Of a stretch of 64,000 nucleotides of DNA, positions 32,769-43,400 are shown piece by piece (position 1 is the stretch's first letter; the number at the start of each line of letters is the position of its first letter). The translations under genes and the position numbers were made by a program. The notes beneath the pieces were generated by a model. That model saw only the letters and a list, made by a program, of their open reading frames with translations. It made no database searches and was not told the origin of the DNA. The DNA comes from Nelumbo lutea (Eukaryota > Streptophyta > Magnoliopsida > Proteales > Nelumbonaceae), in contig JAKGHH010000003.1 of assembly GCA_022828595.1 (NCBI GenBank), positions 9,424,934 to 9,488,933 of the forward strand, written 5' to 3'.

Positions 32769-35700
32769 TTGGATGTTAAGAAAGATCTGAGGGATTAGGT
32801 TTTTGAAAGGGCTCTTAAATCCTTTTGCTGTATTAATCTTTTCTGAGTAGTTTGAAAATTATACTGAGTTGAATACATAATCAACCCTTAATCAATCTGA
32901 ATGGTGTGGATTTTGCATGGCATGCTCTTCATGTGGACCATAAAGGTTTTCCTTGCAAAACTTTTTTGATGGGATTACACTTCTCTGACGTCGGATAGGA
33001 ATCTACTTGCACCCTGCATGTAGCCACCATCTTTAGGGGTGTGATTTGGAGTTTTGAAGCAGTTAGTTTTCTGTATTTTCAGCCTTGCATGAACGCGGCG
33101 GTTACTCGGTCCCCTCTTAACTAATGATACACCTTTGTGGTTTATTAATTTGACACGTGTTAATACCCTATCTCCATAGTTAAGCTTTGATAAATGTTTT
33201 GTAGGGAGGTTATAATTGGCAAATCCCGCTTTTGATAAGAGGGACGCTAGGGTGCATTCAAACATGATCTGTGTTTGCACATATCTCACCCATAAATTCC
33301 TTAATGGGTTCGAGTTTTATTGTGGGTCTTATTCTCGTAGTTGGGTTCTGTTCTAAACTGAGCGCATCTCACACGGACCTCACAGATGGGGGCTATGACA
33401 TAGATCATGCCAGAACGTGTTAAAAATGTATTTTATTATGGGTGATCATGGGTTGGCTAAGTTAATACATATGATATGGGTTACAGTCCGGGTCCATACT
33501 GGTTTTTGTGCCTATGACTTTAAATACATTTATATGATAAATACACCATAGTAGGGAGTTCAGATCGGCTCCCCTCAGAATGCACCCCAAACATGCCCCA
33601 CAGCACATCTTAGAATGCGTTAAGACTTGAGACCATTTTCCGCATTTGTGATGGGGAGAACAGAGTTGTTCCCAATACACAGTTGGGATAGCTGTGGGGT
33701 CATATCCTTAAGCAATAAGCTATTTAATTCAACCATTTCAGTTGATATAAAGTGATCTCAAGAGTATATTTGCTAAGCGCCCATTTAATTCCCCATTAGT
33801 ACCTTGTACTTTGGGTCTAGTATCATTTTGGTCTCCGAACTTCAAAATGTGACATTTAATATTTGAACTTTCAAAATATGACAATTAATTACCTGCCATT
33901 AACTAACTGTTAATCAGCTCTTGAGTGATATTTAACACAAATGCCCTTTGAGTGTCATCTAATTTTTTTTTATCAATTATCCAAATATTGACAAAAAAAT
34001 TAGTAATCTCAAATCCTTACCTCTTCTATTCGAGAAAGTTGGGGTCACAAGAATGCCCACTCAAATGCTATTTCATTTATGCTAATAAGCCCTTTCCAAT
34101 CTTTGTTGCCTTAACCCTACTAACATGATAGCCAGGTCTAGTAAGTATATATCACCTCACCTTTTTGGGGGCCAAATCCACATTATATTATAGACATTAA
34201 CCCACATAAAAACTAACAAATAAATAAAAAAGGATATTCTTGCTAATACGGGGTTTTGGAAGGGACAATGTATACAACCTTACTCCTACAGATACATACA
34301 AAGAGGTTGTTTCCAAGATTTAAACCTTGATCACCCCTCACCTTTTTGGGGGCCAAATCCACATTATATTATAGACATTAACCCACATAAAAACTAACAA
34401 ACAAATAAAAAAGGATATTCTTGCTAATACGGGGTTTTGGAAGGGACAATGTATACAACCTTACTCCTACAGATACATACAAAGAGGTTGTTTCCAAGAT
34501 TTAAACCTTGATCACCCATGTCGTAAATAAAATGAAGTGCTCAGAGCTATCCACTTTTAACAATGAGATGTGAGCCATTGTATATGTATGCCATTGCTGA
34601 AGTTTTGTTCTTTCTTTCTGCTCTTTTGTCTTTATATTCTCGATTTGCTTCATTTGATACATTATTGCTAGTTGCTCAATTGCTACTGTATCTGACTTCT
34701 CTTCCTACTTTGCATTTGGCACTTGATTCCCTGCAACAAATGAACCAAACAGACCCAAATGGTAAGTTAATTTGGTCGCTTTTCCTTCTAATATTGATTC
34801 CTATTTTGTTTCTCTTGGCAATGAACTCTTTACATCCATTTGATTAAATGAAACAGGACCAATGTATTACAATGGCATCTACCATCTATTCTACCAATAC
34901 AACCCCAGAGGTGCTGTATGGGGCAACATCGTGTGGGCCCATTCAGTATCAACCGATTTGATCAACTGGGCCCCGCTCGAACCGGCTCTCTACCCAACCG
35001 AACCATTCGACATCAACGGATGCTGGTCCGGGTCGGCCACAATCCTCCCGGGCAACAAGCCTGTTATCCTCTACACAGGCATCGACACGCAGAACCGGCA
35101 AGTTCAGAACATAGCGGTGCCGAAGAACCTGTCGGACCCATATCTCCGGGAGTGGACGAAGCCTGGTCACAACCCGCTGATGGTGCCGGCGGGAGACATT
35201 AACGTCAGCTCATTCCGTGACCCGACGACTGCATGGTGGGGAAATGGACATTGGAAAGTTTTGGTTGGGAACAAGAGAGGAAGAAGAGGGATGGCTCTTC
35301 TGTACAGGAGTAGAGACTTCGTAACATGGAAGAAGTCGCCTCATCCTCTGCACTCTGCGCCGGGAACGGGGATGTGGGAGTGCCCGGATTTCTTCCCTGT
35401 TTCATTGGCCGGAGAAGAAGGACTAGATGCATCAAGAACTGGGGTGAGTGTTAAGCATGTTTTGAAGGTCAGCCTTGATTCTTCGAGGTTTGAGTACTAC
35501 ACGGTGGGCAGATATTTCCCGGAGAAGGACCGATATATTCCTGATAACACATCTGCAGACAATGCAATGGGTCTGAGATTTGATTATGGCAACTTCTATG
35601 CGTCCAAGACATTCTTTGATGCTGGGAAGAAGAGAAGGATTTTATGGGGCTGGACTAATGAGTCTGATACTGCTGCAGATGATGTTGCTAAAGGTTGGGC

Positions 35701-36875
35701 TGGAATTCAGGTAATTAAATTTCTACTTAGGCCAAATGATCATTGCTTTATCACTTGTGTTTGCCTTCCTCAACTATCATTTCTGAGATAGAATAATGAT
35801 GCTTCCCTTCTATTTATTCTGTGAATTTTTCTTTTTTCTTGAGACAATTCCGAGGAAACTGTGGCTTGATAAGAGTGGAAGACAGATGGTCCAGTGGCCC
35901 ATCCAAGAACTTGAAGCTCTAAGGCAAAATGGAGTTCATTTGAGAAAGGTACATCTCAGAAAGGGAGGGATCGTTGAAGTTAAAGGAATAACAGCTGCAC
36001 AGGTTAGTTAATTAGATATCTGTTTCTCATTTATATTTGTTTAGGTACTTCTAGCTAGCTGAGCTTCTATATTAATGGCTTAGGCTTCTCCCATGAACTC
36101 ATTCGGGTGCCAATGTTCTTCACAGGCTGATGTTGAAGTCACCTTTAGTTTGCCAAACTTGAAGAAAGCTGAGCCCTTTGATCCTAGTTGGGCTGATCCA
36201 CAACAGCTATGTAGTCGAAGGGGAGCTACTGTTGATGGTGGCGTAGGACCCTTTGGGTTGTTGGCATTAGCTTCCAGAAACCTTGATGAATACACATCTA
36301 TTTTCTTCAGGGTTTTTAAAGCACAAGACAAACATGTTGTGCTTATGTGCTCTGACCAGACCAGGTTCATTCATATATCCATAGTGCATGCCCATCTGTT
36401 CTTATCAATTAGTATCTCTGTTGATTCACCTACTAATAACCTGATTTTTGTATGGTTCATCTTGCTACCTGAAACAGGTCTTCACTAAGGACAGAAGTAT
36501 ATAAACCAGCATTTGGAGGCTTTGTTGATGTAGATTTAGAAGATGGAAAGCTATCTCTAAGGAGTCTGGTATGGTTGCAACCTTTTAACTATAACCTTAA
36601 TTAATTTCTGTGGATACAAGAAATGGTTTTAGATCGACGCTGGCTTTAATTTGTTTTTCTCTATCTTAAGCTTTGGTTTTAATGAACTGTTACAGATTGA
36701 TAACTCTGTGGTTGAAAGCTTTGGTGCTGGAGGGAAGACATGCATTACATCTCGTGTTTACCCTATCTTAGCAGTAGCTGAGGGTGCTCATTTGTATGCA
36801 TTTAACAATGGGTCTGAGCCTGTTCAACTTGTGAAGCTGAAAGCGTGGAGCATGCGGAGACCCCGGATGAATTGA
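32029..36875 (+). CDS. CWINV: Cell-wall invertase (acid beta-fructofuranosidase, GH32), seven exons
   Basis: It hydrolyses sucrose in the apoplast. Exons: 32029-32218, 34753-34761 (9-bp mini-exon), 34857-35710, 35844-36002, 36126-36364, 36478-36568 and 36696-36875. The sum is 1722 nt (573 aa), all phases fit, and the length is usual for the family. Residues 1-29 look like a signal peptide. NDPNG (nucleophile Asp64) is assembled across exons 1-3; RDP is at 187-189 and WECPD at 240-244 (acid/base Glu241). Pro in WECPD marks the cell-wall rather than the vacuolar type. [20 protein letters not shown] lies in the C-terminal beta-sandwich. The Met at 32029 was chosen because the signal peptide follows; an in-frame Met exists at 31813. 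No disruption was seen. Confidence 0.93.
32714..32765 (+). repeat. ATT microsatellite in invertase intron 1
   Basis: About 17 uninterrupted ATT units. Confidence 0.97.
34156..34516. repeat. 181-bp tandem duplication in invertase intron 1
   Basis: The segment CTCACCTTTTTGGGGGCC through CCTTGATCACCC is present twice, starting at 34156 and 34337, nearly identical. It ends about 235 bp before the 9-bp mini-exon. Confidence 0.93.
34753..34761 (+). CDS. CWINV: Nine-base mini-exon of the invertase gene
   Basis: ACCCAAATG lies between an acceptor AG (34751-34752) and a donor GTAAGT (34762). With the last base of exon 1 and the first bases of exon 3 it encodes D-P-N-G, the core of the active-site motif. 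Plant acid invertases are known for this exon. Skipping it would keep the frame but remove the catalytic Asp motif. Confidence 0.92.
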
Positions 36876-39769
36876 ATGGAAGATAGATAAACTAGGAGGA
36901 TTATTTAGCTGCAAGTCTTCAAACTTGGAGATATGTGCAGGAATTTTTTATGCAGTTTTCCTGTAGTATTGTTCCACCATAAAAGAAAAATCAACTTGAA
37001 GCTCTTCTGTTGTCAAAACCCTAAAGGTTAATAGACTTTGGCTTCAAGTTTTACGTTACTTTGCTCTAGGTTTTGTTTTACTTTTGTCTTCATTGTAACA
37101 ATTTGTAATTCATATGCACTTACACTAGTGCAAATAAATTTTCATGGTAACAAACAAGGCTTAAATGTATCCCTAAGTTTCTTAAAATTGCCTTTTCAAT
37201 ATTACTAATCTTAATCTTGTATTAAGAAGAACTAACCAAAATAAAAAGACCAATCAAAGATGGGCTTAATTGGACGGCCATCAATTCTTAACCACGACTC
37301 AAAAATCAAAACAGACCAACAAAGGGATCCAACGTCCACCTTGTGCCTGATACTTTATATCTAGTTCTGGGCCGGGGATCCAAGCATGCCAGTATTAAGT
37401 AACTATGGTTTTTCAAAAATTAAAATTTTAATTTTAGTTTATAATTTTTTTTTGTTGAAGCCAATTTAATTTTATAATCAAAATTACATATAAAACTATT
37501 ATTTAGATATTAATATATTATGTTATATACATATATACATGCCATATTATCCAAGCTGGGCCGGGCCTGGAAAAAAATAGTTGCCTGGTCTTGTAAATTT
37601 GCAGGTTGGTCGGGTCATAAATGGAGGTGAATTGCGATGATTGAGCTATGGTGGTTGAGCACCCATGTTCTAGTAGAGTAGATTTGTATCACAGTCGTGT
37701 TTCTTGTGTCCAGAATGCTGATATTGGCTTTCCAGATTTTCACCAAAGGCAGCTTTAGAATGTAGTTTCTGTATAGAGCCCAACTCGAAACAAGAGAAGC
37801 CACACACAAAAACTCTCCCATGTGGGCACTATATGTAATATGTGTGTAGGGGTTTCAGATTATTTATAAACAAGGTATCTCACCTGTTTCTAGCTAGGAA
37901 TTAAAGAAGACTACAAGAAAATGGACCCATACACTTTGCATCAGTCTATAAACATCAATAAAAAAGAATCCAGCAATGGATCCCAAGTGTTTGCACTCTA
38001 CGTATTTGTATTGTTATTCTTTCCAAACCGAGCCTGGGTACAATGGCTGTTCAGCCTCACATTAACCCTAACACTTTATACTTCCAAAACCCTCTTCCTC
38101 TCTTAATGTGTCGGTGTTGAAAAGCCCTAGAATATGGTAATACATATTTATATAGCGAAGGTTAATGTTATAGGCATTATTGTTCTGACTTCTGAGCTCA
38201 GATATTTGAGCCGTCGAGGCTCCTCTCAGAAGGTGATCCTTTGGTTATTTTCTAATTAAGCATCGCAAAATCATCAATTAGTAAGTAGATGTAAGAATCA
38301 GAATGAAGAAACGGAAGAATTGGAAATGGGAATTTAAGATGAATAGGATGATCACAATAAGAAGGCTCTAAGATTGAATTTGGAACAAGTGTCAATGTGT
38401 CATAGATGGATTTTTTTTTTCCTTAGGGAGCGCTTGGTTTGAAGGAAAAGATGGGGAAACCTTTAAAAACATCCATCTCTCTGCCCAACCAGATATGCAA
38501 GGGCAAGTTTATAATGTAACACTTCATGCCCATTTAAATAAGCCAAAGGGGTCTGTATATATAATTTCTGCCGAATGGTGGGAGATGGTGACTTAGGGCT
38601 ACTTGGTGGTCATATTAGGAAATGCAAAAACATTTTAGGAAAAATACCAACCGAGGATTAAATAATTTATATACTTTTTAAGTTGTACTCAATCTGACAG
38701 TTGGCCTGTGTTTGCTTTAGGTTGTATTTGATACCATTGTCACTTCTACTTGCAAGCTTTAGAGTAGTCAATATATTCTTTTCCATGAGCCCCAAAGTGC
38801 TCCTCACACCAATCTCTCACATGTCCAAGTTGCAGATGGGGAACATCTCCCATACATTGTGTTGTCATTCATGGGGACATGCTTCCAATACACCATGGGA
38901 TGGGGCTGTGAGGTCGGTGTGAGGTGAGGTACACTGAGTGAGGAGCAACAAAGAAAATCCTGATTCCTTTTCCACCACAAATACTTTGAATTATTAATAC
39001 AACATTGCTTTCCACCACTCATGTGATGTCTCTACTACCACAAATGCCAATACCCAATCCAGTTTAGTGGAATTATGTAATGTGATGTGACAATAAAATT
39101 TCTGAAAAATGCCAATACCAAATAGTGTGTTGTGGACTTTAATAATAATTTCTCAAAAAATGCCACGTGTCTAGATTTCTAAAAAGATGAAAAGACCACT
39201 ATCTAAATGGTGGGGGTTATAGCTTGAAACCCTTCTTTTAATATATATATATATTAGATTTGCTTCATATCTACACTAGTTAGGGGGCTTTCTTTTTTCG
39301 TATTTTGAGAGGGGGGAAGTTGAGAATTTTGGTTTCCATTGACCAAGAATCCCATTTTCTTTTTTCAGATTTATGTGGGGACTAGGGAAGGTTTATTTTC
39401 CTAAGCATCACTTACCCGGGTAAGTGATACCCATCTCCTAGGTGGGTAAATAATTTTCCCACCTAGGGGGAAAGTTGCCAACACTTGAATGGAACAAAAA
39501 TGCCCTTTTTAATAATGGATTTTAATGGCTAATATGGTTATTGCCTTATTTACATGAGAAATAAAAGAACATGGGTAAATGCATTTACCCGATTAAATAT
39601 TTTTCAGGAAAAAACTTATCCAGGTAATTGCATTTACTAAAGATAAATAACTTACCAAAAAGCAAACGGGCCTTATAATCAGGCAGATTATTTATTCGGA
39701 AGGTCTCCATGCCTATTATCTTCTGCAATCCAAGCCCCTTCCCACTCTGCCGAATAAGTAAGGCTTGCA
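36876..39769. other. Intergenic region after the invertase gene
   Basis: The first ~270 bp are probably invertase 3' UTR (an AATAAA lies at 37133). The rest is AT-rich. A degenerate inverted pair (GTGCTCCTCACAC at 38798 and GAGTGAGGAGCA at 38936) resembles the foldback element at 49119. No gene was recognised. Confidence 0.4.
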
Positions 39770-40458
39770 CATGTTTCAGACATGGGTCGTTGGGCTTGGA
39801 TGGTGGGTCTTTAAGTCCATGCGACTAATATATGGGCTAGACTGGGGAAGGATTTGGGGCCAAGGCATGAGCCTGTTCATAAGTCGTTGGCTCAGAACTA
39901 AAGCATTTGCGTAAATCGATCAAAAAGGGATCTACGAATTTGTAGGGCATAAAAAAATAATGTGTAAGAGGAATTTGGGTTTGTACAGATATACTAACTA
40001 GTTTAGTTAATGAGTACATATACAGATATACTACTGACACATCAAATCTAATAATACATTGATGCATAGAGGTCTTTGTATATACGAGTCTATTAGTTGG
40101 GCATTAAGGAGGTTCCATCACATAAGACAAGAATGAAAACCAATAATTTGATTATTGCACATAGATTGTATGGTAGATATGATGAGATGTGGTTTTGTCA
40201 AAAATGGTAGCAGTTTCCTTTTCCACTTCCAAGCTCCACTCCTCAGTTTAAAGAAATCTATCAGAGGCTTATCAGCAATCTCTTTGGTAAAGAACTTGTT
40301 TCTGAATTCTTCGATTGTAAATTTTCTGTAGCTGGCCGGTTTTTCTGGTGACAGCAGCTCTTCCAATGGTCCATAACTGTCAGAGTCTTCTGTGTGATGC
40401 ACACTGATAAAAATAGCGATAGAGATTCGTGGCTCTCGGGCATGGTTGGCCAATACAC
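39770..40458 (-). repeat. Inverted-repeat arm 1: 3' end of the dioxygenase gene
   Basis: The reverse complement of this segment matches 47512 to about 48780, with insertions in the other copy. Within it, 40235-40458 equals 47512-47735 base for base by my reading (224 bp). Further out, the 3'-flanking parts still align (TATGCATCAATGTATTATT, CCATCCAAGCCCAAC) but with many differences. Confidence 0.88.
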
Positions 40459-43400
40459 GATGCTGCCCGCTCTTGTATTCATTGTTAGACAAGATCTGGA
40501 CAATTTCCCAAAATAAAATATTTATTGTTAGTATAGCGGCAAGAGTGATCCAACCTGAGTTGTTGAACCCTTTGCTCAACCTGATCTTCAATCCAAATGT
40601 AAGTTGTGTTTGGATTAGCTTCAGGATTTGATGTTTTTCAAGCCCTAATTAAGGCACAAAATCCCCAATTTTGGGATTCACACTTGAGAGCTTGGCTTTA
40701 GATTGTTACGTTATTAGAAACAACGCCTACCAAATATTCAAAGTACTTTTTACCCTATTTTTGTTTCCCACATTTTAAAGCTCAAAACCAAAAGTTTATC
40801 AAAATGGAATCTCCAGTGAACTCTAATCCAACCCAAGCCATCGGAAGTGTATTTAGCTTAGGTTGGTATAGAATTTTCACTTCGTTTTGTTTTCAAAAAA
40901 GTGTTTCTGATGAGGACTGTTTGAGAGGGCTAAAGCCCACAACCCACTATGAGGCTACAGCCCCCCACCATTTAAACATATGGCCTTCTCATTTTTTCTG
41001 GAAAGCTAGACACGTGGCATTGTTTGGTGAGTTGTTGCTAAAGCACTAAACCCTACAACCCACTACCATTATTTAGACACATGGCATCCTATTAAATCAA
41101 GAAATAGAATTCAAAAAGTGGGTAGTTTTATTTCTCAATATACAATTATTTATTAGCTTAACACATGTTTATCCATAGTCTATTAAATATAAATGGTGTG
41201 ACCTATTAAAAGATCACCATAAACCCACACTTGTTTTTAAATGATTTTTTTTTTCAAAAAGAAAATATTTTATTAATTACAAAATTGATTTACCTTTTAT
41301 GAATCAACCTAATTTTAACTTTTAAAAATAAATAACTCAAAATAGATTTATTAGATAAATAGTAAATACCAAATGAAGTGGGTTATTGTTTACCAATAAG
41401 ATCTCATTTGATATCTTAAATTAAATTAAAAAAAACATAAATTAATAATGGGTTTCAAATAAAATAGATCAGAATAGATTGTCAATTACAAAGATGTAAA
41501 ACCCATATTAGTTTTTTTTTAATTTAATTTTTGATAACTACAGATCGGTGCTTCCGTCGAGGAACCCCTACGAACCGAACTGGTGAGTTTTTTACTTCAA
41601 AATTTAGATATTTTTGCCTGGTCCGTGGCCGACATGCCTGTTATTAGCCCCGGCCTGATAACTCACAAACTTAATACTGACCCTGTAGTCAGACCCGTTA
41701 GACAGAAGAAATGCAACTTAGCCCCTAAGCGCTGGAAGGCGGTCGATGAGGAGGTCGAAAAGCTCCTCACAGTGGACTTCATAAGGGAAGTTCATTACCT
41801 GAGCTGGGTAGCCAACCCAGTGTTGGTGAAAAAGGCAAATGGCAAGTGGCGCATATGCGTCGACTACACCAACTTGAACCGAGCTTGCCCGAAAGATTGC
41901 TTCCCCCTCCAAAGAATTGACCGCCTAGTGGATGCGACCTCAGGACACGAGTTGCTAAGCTTCTTGGACACCTACTCAGGCTACAACCAAATCAGGATGG
42001 ACTAGTCTGATGAGGAAAAAGCAAGCTTCATAACCGAGTTCGGCCTGTACTGCTACAAGGTCATGCCCTTTGGGCTGAAGAATGCTGGGTGACCTTCCAA
42101 AGACTTGTGAATAAGCTATTTCGGCCCTTAATTGGCACAAAAATAGAATGTTATGTGTCATCAAGACTCAGTTTTCACAAGAATTAATACAAGACTTAGA
42201 TTCTGTCTTACAAATCCTGCGTCAATTTAGCATGAAGCTGAACCCTAACAAATGTGTCTTCGGTGTCACCTCGGGCAAATTCCTAGGGTACATTGTCAAC
42301 CGGCGTGGTATTGAGGCCAACCTAGACAAGATAAAAGCCATCCTAGATATGAGACTACCCCGGAAAGTAAAAGAAGTTCAGAGGCTAAACGGCCGCATAG
42401 CTGCTCTAAGCCGCTTCATGTTCAAATCAGCAGACCGCTGCCTACCCTTCTTCAAAGCAATCAAAGGCAAAGGGTTTGAATGGACCCAAGACTGCCAGCT
42501 CGCGTTTGACGAGCTAAAAAGTTACTTCGCTAGTGTGCCAACCTTAGCCCGACCCGAGGAGGGCGAAGTCTTAGAACTGTACCTCTCGGCAAGCGACGAG
42601 GTGGTCAGTTCGGTACTAATAAAAGAAGCAGACCGGGTCCAGCGACCCATCTATTATGTTAGTAAAATTTTGCAGGGAACAGAGACAAGGTACCCGCAGA
42701 TAGAAAAGCTAGCATACGCACTGGTGACAGCAGCTCAAAAACTCCGCCCATACTTCCAGGCTCACACCGTCATCGTCCTGACTGACAAACCTTTGAGACA
42801 AATTTTACTCAAACCCGAGGTTTCCGGTCGACTAACGAAATGGGCCATCGAACTCAGCGAGTACGACCTCCAGTACAAGCCAAGAACTGCTATTAAGGCC
42901 CAAGCCTTGGCAGATTTTATCGCCGAGTGCACGTTTAGCCTCGAAGCCCCTGAGTCGGTCGAGCCCGAGATCCCCAGTTCGGGCGAGCTCGGAGCTCCCA
43001 AGCCAATAGAGTCTGAACCCCGTGAAGTAGCAGCCAGTGTAGCATCTCTCCTGGTCAGACCAAGCGCGAACTGGGATGAGGAGCCCTAGATCCTTCACGT
43101 AGATGGCTCCTCGAACCAGCAAGGCAGCGAGGCTAGAATAGTGCTACGCGGCCCGAGCGGAACAAAATTGGAATACACACTACGCTTTGAGTTCGCGGCA
43201 TCCAACAACAAGGCGGAGTACGAGGCACTAATAGCCGGGCTGAACGTAGCACACAAGGTCGGAGCAAAGCACGTAGTTATCTGCAGTGATTCCCAGCTCG
43301 TGGTTAACCAGGTTACGGGCGAATACGAAGAATGCGAGCTCTCTATGATCGCATACTTGGCAAAAGTAAATGAGGCTCCACTCAACTTCCAGTCACACTT

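Noticed and set aside
34563..34847. Separate ORF before invertase exon 3
   Set aside because: It spans the 9-bp mini-exon and intron 2 in another reading and is intron sequence; the splice model explains the region with all phases correct.
36093..36488. Alternative start of a gene at 36093
   Set aside because: The frame is exon 5 of the invertase plus intron read-through on each side; the acceptor at 36125 and donor at 36365 fit the family.
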